A stretch of 64,000 nucleotides of DNA from Antrodiella citrinella (GCA_004802725.1 SGPM01000070.1:1-64000); one strand, 5' to 3'. Counted from the first letter of the stretch, positions 1 through 12,747 are shown. Numbers and translations are program-made. The notes: generated from the letters alone by a model not told the origin.

Positions 1-2764
1 CCCGGCTGCTGCACGATCCCCACGCGCTGCCCCAGTCGCCCGATCTCGTCGTTGTAGTCCCGCGGGACGTCGACGCCGGTTCTGCGTTTCATGTAGCGGG
101 TACGCGCGCGTGTGATCAGTTCTTCGAGGACGGGCTGCGGCGATTTGAGCACCTGTCAAAGAGATATCGGACGGAATCACGTACGAGTCCTTTCGCAGCA
201 AACGGAGCCTTATGTTGCGCGTCTTGGTACAGCTGGAGGACCTTGTCCAGCTCTTGCAGAGCGTATGGTACCAACGTGCAATCAAGTGCAGAGCAAGTGA
301 AGAACGCCAAGGCCACCTACAGGCACTGTCAGCATCAATAGAAACCCGTAGAAACGACAAACGTACCGCAGCAGAGAAAGAGTTCATCCAAAACTGGGAG
401 AACCGCGTACTCAGCTCCGGCTCCCATCGGTACAATGTGTATACTGTCCAGATGAGGTTGCAGCAGCTAGTGTACACTGCTAGAACGGACGCGGAGTACT
501 TCGAGCTGACGACGTTGAAACCTTCCGTCGCGTTCATCGCACGTGTAAAGTAGCTCCTGTGCAGCTGTAGGATTGCTATAACGGTTCATCAGAACAAACC
601 GGGACGAGCGGATTACCATGGGTACGCACCGATCTCCCGCGTGCACGCTATCATGGCCTGCTGAAGAGACTTGGGATGTGCAGGTGCCATACCGTCATGA
701 TCAATCATGCGGAATGTATTGGGCACATCAAAGTCTCGAATCTTGCTATCCATGGCGAGGATGTCGGGGTAGGGGGGCTCCACTGGAGACGCTACGATCT
801 CAGTCACCGGAAGGATGCAATTCAGTTGGAAGTCATGCAGCCATTTGTGATCTGTGAGGAACAACACGTGGTCAGGCTCGAATTCTGTTCATCATATGCG
901 GCAACGTACAAAGCAAGCCCAAGGGCGAATCGATGGGCAGGTTGTCGTCAGGTTGCTTCGCATCAATGTGACGCAAGTTAAGGGACGGCGGACGGCGAAG
1001 CATGAGAGACTTGTGGACAGCATATCAGTTGGACGAGATAACATAACGGCACAAGCAGTACACACCAGGCGAGCGTCCATGCCTACGATATCCCACAAGA
1101 GTGTGCGTCTTCTGTCTAGCTCCTCCGGAATGACCTTGGATCTGACCCCATCGCGATCTGCATCAAAGGAAAAAGTTCAGGGAGTGTTAAGCTACACAAA
1201 AATCATACTCACGCAAGCCGATCTATGAGCGAAGAACAACAAAGTTAGGAAGCGAAACGGAATATAGTAGCGGAAAGAGACTCACTGAGAGTGCAAGTTT
1301 GGTCATGAGTCCCTATCATCGCGACAGTCACGTGAGTGGCCCGATTCTCTCGGAGAGGGAATGTGACCCACCATAATGCCCCAAGCGTACTCCACGGCCT
1401 TCTTTTCATCTGAGAACATTAACAGGTACCATTCCATGAAGAACTGCAAGGCATGTCAGCGTGGGAGTCCGGATTACACGGATAAAGTTAGATGGAAGAA
1501 GCACGCACGAGAGCATTGACGGCGTCAAAGCTAGTGTCGTCCATCACGGGAACTTCGCACAGGGCCACCCGTGCGAGGTGATGATATCGTTCCGCATCCT
1601 GGCGTCCATTCGATGATTCCGTGTCCACTTTACACCCAATCGCAAGGATCATCAGGAATAGGCCAAGGCGATGTGGAAGCAGGGCAGGCAGCGGCGAGTT
1701 ATATGCGCTGTGTATCAGATTCGGTAGGAATGTTTCACCGTCGATGTTAAACCTGCAAACAGTGATACTTCAGGTTCGATGCAGATGTGAGCAGATGATA
1801 GACGCACTGCCAGAAAGCATGGATTCTAGCCTGTCTGCACAGATACTGCGCTTCTGACGGCGGAGGTAGCATATCACGTATTCGCTGTCGCATGCCCGGG
1901 TTTAATTCCTGAGATATCGACCAAGGTGAAGGGAATGAGCGACTGAAATGAACAAAGTCATCGGGAAATGCGTCTTCATCTCCGCGGGGGCCAAGGGTGG
2001 TCTGCTCGGCCTGTGGTGTGGAACTAGAGGACCCTGCGTGACCAATGAAGGCCATGCAATCGTCTTTCGCAGCTGCATGAGCTTCCGCAGAAGCGGCGGC
2101 CAACTGCTGCTCGACTCCGAAAAGCTCTGGGGATTTCTTGATTAACAGCAGCTCTTGAGCGAGCAGCGGATGCTCGCTCGGAGAGAGTTGGGACTGCAGC
2201 GACCGGAGCGCCTCCTCCAACTGACGTATACGTTCGCTCATCGACTTGATCTTGTCGTGTAGTTGTTCGGTGTTTGCGAGTATGAACCTGCTGATGTATC
2301 AGTCAAGCCTGCATGACAGTTATGCACATATGGTACGACCTGCTGCCTTTCCCGCCCGTAAGTGCACCGTCGGGACAGATTTCGGCACATCCTCTCTTGC
2401 AGCAAGACTGGCAAGGAAATACCCTATCGCACTGGGGATTTCGAGCATAAACATTCAACGAGTGACCCAGTGTCCATAATTCACACCTTGAGTTTCAATC
2501 TAAATATCACGACTGTCAAAACAAATCACATCGAAAGGTCACAGGTACGCACCGCCTGCATTCTCCACACGATAGAGGACGCTTTCTCGTCTTCTTCGTC
2601 GTCCCTTCAACATTCGAATCCCCCTCTAACAAAAGTCCGGAGGGACCGGCGATGGGTACAGCATAGGGACGGTGTCCGTCGTCGACATCTTTGAGAGCTC
2701 GCGGTCGTTTTGGAGGACGAGGCTCCATGTCGACGCTGTCGAAGGCGTCGGTATAGGCCTGCAT
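1..2764 (-). CDS. Zn2Cys6 fungal-specific transcription factor (3' end outside window)
   Basis: Nuclear DNA-binding regulator of the Zn(II)2Cys6 class; targets unknown. The six-cysteine cluster is assembled from three exons: CGECRR ends at 2553, a 13-nt microexon (2487-2499) gives LKLK, and CDRVFPCQSC begins at 2431. A linker follows, then a dimerisation coiled coil (SERIRQLEEALRSLQSQL) just downstream of 2241. The fungal_trans middle domain follows over several exons (LGLFLMILAIGCKVD, about 1620-1735; ERYHHLARVALCEVPVMDD; FFMEWYLLMFSDEKKAVEY, about 1380-1440; RPPSLNLRH, about 980). The C-terminal part (PYALQELDKVLQLYQ; VLKSPQPVLEELITRARTRY) is still open at base 1. The start at 2764 was chosen because an acidic/Pro-rich leader (MEPRPPKRPRALKD) precedes the basic residues before the cluster. 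At least nine introns of about 50-60 nt are needed. The family assignment is firm; individual intron borders between 540 and 1740 are less so. Confidence 0.88.
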
Positions 2765-3807
2765 GATGGGCTGATGAAGGGGAGGATGGAGGTGGGTGAG
2801 GAAAGAGGAATGTCCGCAACTCCGTCTTTGTCGCATTTGATCGCAATGCCTGTTTATGGATCTCCCGGCAGTAACCGAGTTTGCCGCATGGCAGCCGGAC
2901 ATATTGCCATTTGGGCACTCGATACCTTTTCGGAGCCTTGGGAAAGAATTGCCGGTAATTAGAGATGTCGGAATACGAGAGGGATAGCGCTGCCTGAGCC
3001 TGCCTCTTTCTCCTACTTCGAGGTGATGATATTCGCTTCGCCGTCTGGGTACGAGACGAGTTATTCGCATGTCATGGCCTCGTTGTGACATCATCAACTA
3101 GCAGCAGAGCCTGAGATATATTGAACTGAAAGATGGCCCGGAGGCTATCGCTACAACTTGGGCTAGTACGTATTTATACATAAGCCCATCGTCGCTCACA
3201 ATACATAGGCCAGGTCCCTTTGTATCGTGATATTCATGTATTCAAACGCGGCATGCTATCACACATAGGCGCTTGTACAGTCCAACAACTCCCTCTCATC
3301 CTTCGAGTTGTAAGCATAGAGTATCGTTTTGGTACGATGACGGCTCACTATGAGTTAAGTCGAGTACTATCCCCCACTCCACCCCGTTTGTTGAAGGCCG
3401 CATGTATCGTCGCAAGTCGCTTCCGTCTAACACAAGCTCTGACAAGTCTCTGACAGTCATAGGGTAGTCGGGAGCTCTCTGAGTCCAGACATTACACGTC
3501 ATCCACAGATACAGAACTGAGGCTACAGATTAACATGCATGACCGTTGCTTGCCTCGACCACCAGTCCACGGATATATCTATGTTGCACGCCACAATAAG
3601 CCCCACAACAAGTCTGCATTGAGTCTGCATCTTCCGAATCGAATAGAAACTAGGCAATTGTCATCTCGTCAGTACCGTAGTGAAGACGTGATAAAAAGGT
3701 GGGCCATTGGTGTTATCGCGGACCATTACGGCGGGGTAGCTCATCAAATATATCGCACCGCGTTTTCACCTTGTACTGAACAGTGAACACCGGGAAGAGC
3801 AGGGATG

Positions 3808-4168
3808 TTACAGCGCTTCCCGGTTATAATGAGATTCGCGCGTCGCCCAAAGAGGCAACCCCTGCGAGGAACCGTAGGGAGGCGGGAAGTGGCGGCAGAG
3901 CCCGACAAACCCTAACCTAACACGTGCCGGAAGCATATTCCTGCTTCAAACTTCCTTGGTCTGCTGCAAAAGACCCTGTCAAAGTGTTTTATGTCTATTT
4001 GAAGTACTCGATATATCTGATTATGAGCGTTGTTAAGTGTTGGGTCAAAATCGCGTCGGGCCCATCGCCTCGACGAGTGCCGCCTCCCTGCTCCTCTCTG
4101 AGGGGTTATCTCTTTGAGTGATGCGCGAAAAAAAAACCGAATCTCATTACATTCGGGAAGCGCCGTAA
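3808..4168. mobile_element. MITE-like element with long terminal inverted repeats
   Basis: A 361-bp segment bounded by related inverted arms of about 100-115 bp. The left arm (3808 to about 3906) starts TTACAGCGCTTCCCG and continues TAATGAGATTCG, CAAAGAGG, AACCCCT, AGGGAGGCGG, GCCCGAC. The right arm (4055-4168), read on the other strand, starts TTACGGCGCTTCCCG and continues through the same blocks in the same order. By eye the arms agree at about 75-80% of positions, and the right arm has an extra poly-A/T tract (about 4129-4137). There is no coding capacity, so it would be non-autonomous. I see no clear target-site duplication, which suggests an old copy. Confidence 0.7.
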
Positions 4169-4550
4169 ACGACAATAACTAGCCGTCCAGACCATCCTCC
4201 GACCTGTGGCGACCAAACATGTGCGCGCCAAGCGTGCTAAGTCAGACGCGCTCGATGATTGGTCACCACGATCAGGGCACGTGAGAGTCAACATAGACGC
4301 CGGTAGATGTGTACCTCGGGCGCGCTTGACCGACGGTCTTATTGACTCTGAATCACGAAGTATGGTATGTATGTGTCCTTGGTAGGAACGATCTCTACGG
4401 GCACGCCGAAGCCCAAGAATCAGAGAGGATTTTTAACTCAGGAACGTGCTCTATCACAGAATCACCAGGGCGGTGTGAATGACTCCAGCTAGGAGCTCCC
4501 GGGACAGGTCGGGCTGCTTCGGATGACTTTCCATGAAGCAGTTCAAAACT

Positions 4551-4560
4551 CTATATAATA
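4551..4560 (+). promoter_or_regulatory. TATA-like element of the alternative oxidase gene
   Basis: CTATATAATA lies 55-65 bases before the AOX start codon, a normal spacing for a compact fungal core promoter with a short 5' leader. Assigned by position and motif only. Confidence 0.5.
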
Positions 4561-4614
4561 CCCTTGTTTACGGCCATTCTTCACCAGCATTCACAGCGTT
4601 CCTCTCATACAACT

Positions 4615-6272
4615 ATGTTCAAGACTGCCATCTGTCGCAGCATTCCTGCTTCTCATGCACTTAAGCCTGTCGCGGCGGCGTCGCGTCGCTCCTTCATGCG
4701 TAGCGCTCCTACCATGATGGCTGCTTTAACTAGCAAACCGGTCGATAGCAAGGGCAACATTGGTACCGAAGGTCCTCATAGGAGTACGTCGTCAATTTTT
4801 CTCGTGCGTCCAACGTTTGTGCTGATTACTTTACTTCAGAGGACATGCCTCCCATCGCCGTGGCTGCGTCGCAAGGAGCGAGTGAAATGGCGGAGGTCAA
4901 AGGAGACTGGGTCCTCTTTCACCCCGTGTACACGCCCGACGAAATGAAGGCTGTTGAGGTATGCCTCGTGTTAATCTGCACTTATCAATTTTTGACGTGC
5001 AAACCCGCGGCGCTCCTGTAGGTGATGCATCGCGACGCCAAAAACATGTCGGATAGAGTAGCGGTGTTATTTGTATGGCTGCTCAGGTATATATTTGTAT
5101 TATGTTCTATTATTACATCGCATTTACAGTTACTTGCAGGAAAGGATTCGATGTCGTCTCCCGCTACAAGCATAAGGATGTACCACCTAACAATAGCATG
5201 TCTCTAGAAGAGTTACGAAAGAGGGGTTACACCATGGATGAATCCCAGTGGCTCTCTGTTAGTCCTTATGTTCTTCAACTTCTCACGCTGACTCTTACTC
5301 TGAATCTTCAAGCGATGTCTGTTTCTGGAGAGCGTAGCGGGTGTACCCGGTATGGTCGGTGCTACCTTGAGACATCTTCGAAGCTTGAGAGTCCTGGTAA
5401 GTCGTTCACCGAACTAGTCCTGTAGGTGACGTAATGAACATGTGCTCTGTCTTAAGCGACGAGACTCAGGCTGGATCCACACGCTCCTGGAAGAGGCGGA
5501 AAACGAGCGGATGCATCTCATGTGGGTTCCACACATTTGTTTCCCGCCTCCAATTGACTCACGATATTCGTTAGGACGTTCATGACGATCAAGAAGCCAG
5601 GGCTCTTCTTCCGTACGCTCATCCTTGGCGCTCAAGGCGTATTCTACAACCTCTTCTGTAAGTCGCGATTCACCATGACTCCGGTTGTTTGTATTGACTG
5701 GTTATGGTCCTCAGTCTTCTCATACCTCGTTTCACCGAAGACCTGCCATCGGTTTGTTGGTCATCTGGAAGAAGAAGCCGTATTGACCTAGTAAGTGCAC
5801 TCGTACAACCGCTTCATGTCTATGCGTCATCTTACACGCGCCTACTTTAGTACCCGTTGCATTGCGGAAATTGAAGCAGGCCGTCTGCCGGAGTGGTCCA
5901 ACAAACCTGCTCCTGAAATCGCCAAAGATTACTGGCGCCTGTCGTCCGACGCCACACTCCTAGACGTTCTTTACGCCATTCGGAGCGATGAGACCACCCA
6001 TCGTTTCGTCAACCACAGCCTTGCCAACTTGGACCATGAGACCGACGTAAACCCTTTCGCGTTCAGGGAGCCCGACATGCACGTCAAAGGGAAGAAACTC
6101 GGGTAAGTCTCGACACTAACTAGTAACTAATCATTTTGATTTGCGACGTGCTGATATGTTGATTGTCGCGTGCAGGTTCGAGAAAGACGAAGCGGAGAAA
6201 TATGTGCAAGAGTCGCACAAGATGCTGGAGAAAGCCGCTCGGGAGAAGGACGCCGAAGCTCGCTCTCACTGA
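4615..6272 (+). CDS. AOX1: Mitochondrial alternative oxidase (ubiquinol oxidase)
   Basis: Di-iron enzyme of the inner mitochondrial membrane that oxidises ubiquinol and reduces oxygen to water, bypassing complexes III and IV. Ten exons (4615-4783, 4840-4958, 5022-5086, 5140-5257, 5313-5396, 5457-5521, 5575-5657, 5715-5790, 5851-6102, 6176-6272) join in frame to 375 codons. The N terminus is Arg/Ser/Ala-rich, as expected for a mitochondrial presequence. All iron-ligand motifs are visible: FLESVAG with Glu163, ENERMHLM with Glu202 and His205, HLEEEAV (residues 251-257), and [12 protein letters not shown] with Glu307 and His310. The length fits fungal AOX. It has a TATA-like box and stands alone between two long spacers. 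Fungal AOX genes are commonly induced when the cytochrome pathway is blocked; nothing here shows regulation directly. Confidence 0.95.
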
Positions 6273-8522
6273 ACGTTGTTTTTGGTTCCCTTCCTCTCTT
6301 GTCTTGGCCCGCATTTTGTCTAACTTATAACAGCCCCCTCTCATTGCGCACTATTGATACTTTGGATGCACGGTTTTGTTTCTCCTGCTTCTTGATGCAT
6401 GATGCACAGATGCTCTCCTCGCTTTTGTTTTGTTTGCCGTATGGCGCGCGATGATTCCGATGAACTCGAAGCTACAGTAAACCTCTTTGTTGGCCCATAA
6501 CATCCCGGTATGTTCTATGTTCTATGTATCATAGTGACGTAGTAGTGACCGAGGATCAAGTTAAAGTTTTCGGTGGCAATCGAGCTGTTTTTTTTCTGCG
6601 AATGCAGCGGGGATGTTTCAGACACACAGTAGTAATAGACGAACAGTGCACAGCATAGACATCACTAGGGTCACCTATGAATGCGGAGTGGTCTGGTAAC
6701 CGACCTCAGATAGGCCTCACGCATCAGGTATGCTTTCACCACGCGGAACTGCATCTCGGAGCCGTGTGGTTATGCTGCCGTGGTGCTCGGTGTCCGAATC
6801 CCGGCCACGCTCTCCGCTGCTGAAAAAATTGCTCCCCTGATCGATTGATCGCTGTATCCGAACATGAGGATACTTTACACCACCTTTACACCTTGCTTTG
6901 CCTTCCCCCACATCATGTAACTTGCAAATCGTCAGCAGTCGTCGAGTCTCCAATGTTTGGTCGTAAGCCTAGGAGACGCTTGCCTTTCCACTGGCAACAT
7001 TCCTACGATGTTATTATCCGGTAAGGTCCTCGCTCATGTTGTGAGGATCTTCGGAGGACGTTTATAGATTTTTCGGGGCCGGAGATGATAGCTGCAAAGG
7101 TTCAAGTAAAAATCATGCACACGAGGAATTATGGATTGCGTCTGGCAGCTCCTGGTTGGAACTCTTGAAAGCGAGAACGCTGTGGTATAAGGTGAATCAG
7201 GACTCAGCTGCACATGCAAAGCAGCACACGCCCTGTTAGGTTCAATGAGCGCTAGTGAGCATTGCCTAGTGACTGCTTGAAGCCTCCGGCTTGATCGACC
7301 TTTCAGAATATGCTTCCACTGCCTTCCAAGGATGCAGACGGAGAGAAAATTGCGAGGAACTTGTATGTCAGCGGAACTACATCTCCTCCGGAAGTTTCTT
7401 AATGTTAAGTGATGCAAGAATTCGAAGTATGACGACGGACCTTCCCATACGTAGGGGTACAATACGTAGGGGTACATACCAACGGAACCCACGAGGTGAC
7501 TTCTGGTGAGTTGCGGATAAACTTTTGTACTACGAACCTGACGTATGATGGACATACGGCGTCGACAAACGTTGTCCAGTGCAAGGCATGATGCAAGCTG
7601 AGGTGGTGTCGAGATGGTTGCAAGGAGAACTCGTAACCCTTACTTGAGCTCAAGCCACTTCCTGATTGCGCGAGACCTCATAAGATTTCAAGAATGGGCT
7701 GCCTTTTGGTGCGCGATGACATTCGTAAGTTGTACGATCCGTTGGCTTGCACCATTATACATCATCTTCGCTTCCTTGGCGTGCTGCTTCAAATTTTATG
7801 TTGGGTGTCGGAATGTGATTTTGCTCGCTCTAGACCTATCTATGGCCGTCCTAGATGGGCTCGCGGCGGCGTCGCGCATTTGAGCTGGAAACTGGCGTCC
7901 AATCAGTTCGAATGTGGGCGCATCAGGCTGTATAGATAAATCGGCGGAAGCAGAAGTTCGATACGAGCGAGCGTTCACATCTAGCTCGCGTCTCGTACGT
8001 ACATGCATCTGGTTGTGCTATTGGCATGGCGGTACCAGCGTGTCGCAACCAGTCGGGCGGCATGATCCAACGAAAAGCTGCGAGGAGTCGTGCGATGGTG
8101 AGAGATTCCTGCTTTAGTGAGATTCGCAGGTCTCGCATATAATGTCTCACAGTGTCCGACAACATCTTTGCAAAGGGTCACGAATTACTGAGTGTGAACA
8201 AGTGCGACGAGCGTAACGCCTCATAACTTTGCGTACACGAACGAGAGAGATGGTGGAACTTCTGGATGATGGCGGGAGTACTTGCGAAGGTGGGGTGGTT
8301 ATCGGCAAATTCCATGACCCCAAATGGTTAGGTTCGGTATTACATAAGCCAATGAATGGCAATAATATTATTATATCTCAAAGTTAACTCCGCTCATATG
8401 TCGGTCGTCGTTCCTCTACTCGAAACATTCTCATCGTCCTCTTCCCCCGCATTTCCCTTTGTGTCCAGCCATTCCCCTCGTCGTTCCCCTCGTCTGTCCC
8501 CGTTGCAGTCGCGGCCGTCGAC
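6273..8522. other. Gene-poor spacer
   Basis: No recognisable protein or RNA gene was found in this 2.25-kb stretch on either strand; its open frames lack family motifs or plausible exon chains. A perfect 15-bp tandem duplication lies at 7447-7476. The segment just before 8523 is pyrimidine-rich (about 8430-8510), which suits the leader of the downstream gene. Confidence 0.5.
7447..7476. repeat. Perfect 15-bp tandem duplication
   Basis: ATACGTAGGGGTACA occurs twice back to back (7447-7461 and 7462-7476). No function can be assigned. Confidence 0.8.
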
Positions 8523-11500
8523 ATGTATCCTATCGCTGACCTCACCGCATTCTGTCGACGGACCACCGGAGATGTACCTCCAAAGCTAGTCGTGAGTCTC
8601 ATGAGCACGCCTTACATTCCCAAGTGTATTGAAATCCTCTTTCGCAGGGCGCGTCCACCACAGTGGTGGGTTCGAAAATGTATCTCTATGTATGCATCCT
8701 GTCTTGTGTTATGGAAGGCGCTATCTTTAACACTATGGCAGGGAGGTCGTCTGGTTGCGGAGCGTAGGATGGTATCCGACATCTATATCTTCGACTTGGA
8801 GACGTTCGTATGGGAGAAGTTGGTTCAGCCTCCGGAAGATGATATTCCTCAGCCGCGGTACTTCCACAGCGCGGATACATGTACGTGCCATTACACAGCT
8901 TTCCAGGCATAGCTATAACTCTCAGACAGGGAATAACAACCTGATCATCTTCGGCGGTATGGCGATTCAGCCCAAGTCTGACAATCCGGAAGACTTGTGT
9001 GTCCTGAACGATGTTCGCCTGTTCGACCTGTCTACCTATCGCTGGTTGCCCGCCTCTGTGACCTCTGGGGAAACTTCTTCCAGTACCTTCATCCCGAAAG
9101 CTCGGTATGCACACCTGTCCTCTGTAACATCGAACCGTCTATTCGTGATCGGAGGTCAAGACCTGAACAACGTATGGCTGGACGATATCCATGTCTATGA
9201 CTTGGTGAAAAAGATTTGGGTTCAGCGCCGAGACTATCCGCGCCATTGCGGTACATATCGAAGCGTTGCTGTGACTGCAGAAACCAAGGTGCGCATACCG
9301 CAAGAGGAGGGCCGCAATGCGCAATCAGCCAAGCTTGGGCCACCTGGTACACGCTTCAAAACGGACAAGAATGCCCCGTCAGCTACGGATGCTACTTCTC
9401 CGGACTCCCTGATCCATCTTCCTTATTCGGCGACGCCTACAGATGAGTATCCATGTGATATTTATCTCTTCAGCAACTATAACGTGAGTTTATCTACCTA
9501 ACAAGCATATGGTCGTTTGATGGCTTACCACGTGGATACCAAACTTGTGGCGGTCTTAGTTTACAGATGTTCAGCGTGAGCTGGAAGTCTTCACACCGGA
9601 ACCAGATGGCGACTTCACTATCACAGACAGGTCGTCGTCAATGACTGGCACATCTTTCCCTCCAGGCCTCCGTTTCCCCATCGGCGCCATTCTTGGGACC
9701 CACTTCATCATAGCCGGGACATATCTGTCACAAACGTACCAATCATTCTCTGTGTGGACCCTGGACCTTGTGAGCATGATCTGGTCACGCGTAGACCCTG
9801 GCAGCGCCCTTGTTGGATCGTGGTTCCGAAGTTGTCTTTGGCCCGAGGCGAACAAGTTCTTGATTTTTGGGAATCGCCACGGAAATTTGGTCGAAGACTA
9901 TAATCGCCGGTTGCTTAGCTGGGATCACGTCGCAGTCATCGACTTAGAGGCGTTCGGTATCTACCGACCACCTCCTCTCCTCCTCGACATTCCTATGCAG
10001 GAAATGGGTCTCGCTGCCCTTGAAGAAGGCGTTTTCGCCGACTTTGAAATCATTTGTGATGATGGGCGCAAAATCCAGTGCTCGCGGAAATTGCTGGAAG
10101 ACCGCTGGCCCTGGTTCAAAGAGCAGCGGAAATTGTTTATTCAAGCTGCTACACGTGCCATTGAGGCCATACCCTCCTCGTCAAACACCACTCCTCTACC
10201 CGAATTGTCATCTGCGGACCAATCTGAGCCCAGGCCAGATCCTCGCTTGACACCACGCTCCTTCCAACTATCTGAGCCTTATCCGATCACTCTTGCGTTG
10301 CTGCAGTACTTGTATTCCACATCACTTCTTACTCCCTTGCAACATGCACCAGCCGTCTTGAGTCAGCTTTTGTTGCTGTCAAGTACATACGACATGCCTC
10401 ATCTACAGTCACTCGTCAAGCATGCGATGCACAGGGCACTAACATTTGCAACATCTGTCGGGATTTATGGTGTTTCGACTCTATGTAATTGCCGTAGTCT
10501 CCAGATCAGGTGTGTATTTTTCATCCTTTTTCCTGTCCTCAAAGTTGCTCATATCTTATTGTAGAGCTCTTCGAGTGGTTATGGCCTACAGTCAGAAGCG
10601 ACCGACTGGTGGTCGTACCCGAACCGACAAAGATGCCCCCAATGGTGCTAGCGGTGCCGGTGGTCGTTCGCACAATTCGGGCATGGACGGAGGGCAGGGA
10701 CGTGGTAGTTCAGATAAATCTTCTGCGGCTCGTCCACGAGGCATGTCAGACGCGTCGTATTTGCGAGGGCCGTCTGATGCCGGCGGCACTACCAGAGCTG
10801 TAGCCGGATTCTCTGGCGGAAATAGTATGTACATACCAACTCAATTCTAAAAGTCGCCATGGCTCATGGGATTATAGACCATGTCCAGCATATTGAGCGA
10901 AGCCGAGGATTTTCTGATGCGATTGCTCTTAGGCACCATCGCTCCGTGGAGGGCTTGAAGACGAGAGTTCAAGAAGCTGAGGCCTCTACGTCATCCCAAA
11001 TACGAATGTCAATGTCTCAACCTCGAGCTGCCACCGCGACCCGAATTACTGGATCCTCCTCTTCGCCATCTTCGTCTATCTTTCTTCACAGAAAACCTTC
11101 AGTGAGGTATAGCCGCGGTTATGAAAGCTTAGTATCCGTCTCAATCGAGGAGGAGTTGAATGCGATTACCGAAATGATGTCAGCTTCAATCGATGCAGAG
11201 GATCCCCTGGCTGCACTGCAAGAGCATCTGCTGGGGGACGTGGCCGACGACACGTATTCCATCGTGGACAGCTACCTGCCAATGGACTCATCGGATGATG
11301 TCGACCTTTCAAGGTTCTCTTTGCAGTCACACGCTACTTTTTCCTCGCAATACACAGCGCCCGCTCTCACCATCGACAGTTCACTTTCGCCTGAGTCAGA
11401 CTTTGACTCCACTGATGATTACTGTGACAGTGCATACCTGTCGCCTCGATCGCCATACCCTGCTTTCCACCTACCACGTACCCCTCCCCCTCAGGACTGG

Positions 11501-12325
11501 GAGACGGAGACGCCCTCAGTGCGGTCGTCTATATCATACAGCTCGGTATCGACCCCGAGTCTCAGTCGCGCTTCTTCCTTCCAACATACTCGGACGGCGC
11601 CTGCTAGTCCCATCGTACAGTCTTCCTACTCTTCTCCAATTGATCCGCCATCCCCACAGCCCCAAGCTCTTGGTGTCATCCAAGAACGCCGTGACTCCGA
11701 GGACTCCGATGGTGACCTCATTCTTCCAATCATGGATATTGATGGTAGAGTCTCTTCATTTGAAGATCATGACCCGAAACCATCCTTCGACCTTGACTTG
11801 GAAGTGATCCAGCACAGGACTTTGCGAGCGAGCAATGTCATATGGGAACGTCGACCTGTACCGGAGCCGGAACGATTGAAGATACAGACCACTTTACCAG
11901 AGCTGGAGCGAACGAGGATACGAGCTGTTACCCCCGATACCATTATCCCTGACTACCGCAGCCCAATGTCTCCCGATTCACCCTCTACGGACGGGTCATC
12001 CATTCGATCTCCAGTACAGTCTGGAAGCGCTATCTCCCGCTTCTTTTCCAAGAGCCCGAAGAACCCCAAGTCACCGCGTTTCACCAAGAGCCTCGAGGCG
12101 CTGCACTCATCGCCGAACCTGTCTTCCGCTGAGATGCGTGCTGCAAAGACGGAGGAGAAGCTGCGGAAGAAGGAGCTCGCGAAATTACGGAAGGAGAGGC
12201 TGATGATAGAGTCGGACGAGAAGGCACGTAAAGAGGCCACCGCGGAGATGGATCGTAGGGTGGTGAAGGTCAACGACCGGGCTTTGTATGGTGGTATGAG
12301 TCTTGGATACCTTCAAGGTCTATGA
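8523..12325 (+). CDS. Kelch-repeat and BTB domain protein (Mds3/Pmd1- or Ral2-like)
   Basis: Large cytoplasmic scaffold-type protein. Seven exons (8523-8591, 8648-8689, 8742-8880, 8930-9483, 9560-10509, 10565-10824, 10878-12325) join in frame to 1153 codons. Residues about 1-400 contain kelch blades (FGGRLVAERRMVSDIYIFD; NNNLIIFGGMAI; RLFVIGGQDLNNVWLDDIHV; ANKFLIFGN). A BTB/POZ-type module follows from about residue 420 (FADFEIICDDGRKIQCSRKL; PYPITLALLQYLYSTSLLTP) with a BACK-like tail. The last 500 residues are Ser/Pro-rich and disordered, ending in a Lys/Glu-rich helix (KTEEKLRKKELAKLRKERL). In yeasts this architecture belongs to Mds3/Pmd1 and Ral2, linked to pH/TOR or Ras signalling and sporulation; which orthologue this is cannot be decided by eye. 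An in-frame ATG at 10859 lies inside the last intron and is not a separate start. Confidence 0.85.
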
Positions 12326-12747
12326 ACGACCGTTAGGGTATGTTCGCTTTCTCCATCGTGTTGTACTTGCTTATGTTATGCTGTTCTCGCATTTGTACTC
12401 ACTCAGTATTGTCTCACTGCTGAGTCTTCTAACTATTTTTGGCTTTCCCAACTGCTGCACCTTCTTGTATATCCTTAGTCCTATACCTTCCACATCCTGA
12501 CTCCTGCTGCTATGCGTGTAATTAGAAGGTGTTGCCATTATTATTGTATTGTCGACCATGTTGGAGCTACTCTCGCGTACTCGTAGAAAATACAGTGGGT
12601 TAAAGAGACTCAAAACCGAGAGCGTTGTGATATGATCCACCAAAACGAACGTTCCGAATAGGGAGAAAATGCGAACGGCCATAAATAAAACGGACTCTGT
12701 CTCAATGGCTCCGAGCTGTTTAGCTAGAGCTCGATCGCAGAGGCGTA
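12326..12747. other. Convergent 3' spacer
   Basis: The 3' ends of the kelch-BTB gene and the RING gene face each other across 422 bp. T-rich sequence (about 12340-12480) is consistent with 3' UTR material. Nothing else was seen. Confidence 0.5.

Larger units (their letters stand above)
2765..4614. other. Divergent intergenic region
   Basis: This lies between the divergent Zn2Cys6 gene and the alternative oxidase gene. The only structured sequence I see is the inverted-repeat element at 3808-4168. A TATA-like CTATATAATA lies at about 4551-4560, some 55-65 bases before the AOX start codon. Short open frames here have no recognisable content. Confidence 0.6.

Noticed and set aside
3905..3920. 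Telomere-like CCCTAACCTAAC
   Set aside because: Only about two imperfect units inside the MITE-like element; a similar AAACCCTAACC at about 38224 is also isolated.
10859..12325. 488-codon plus-strand frame as a separate gene
   Set aside because: Its ATG lies within an intron (10825-10877) and the frame joins exactly with the upstream kelch-BTB exons.
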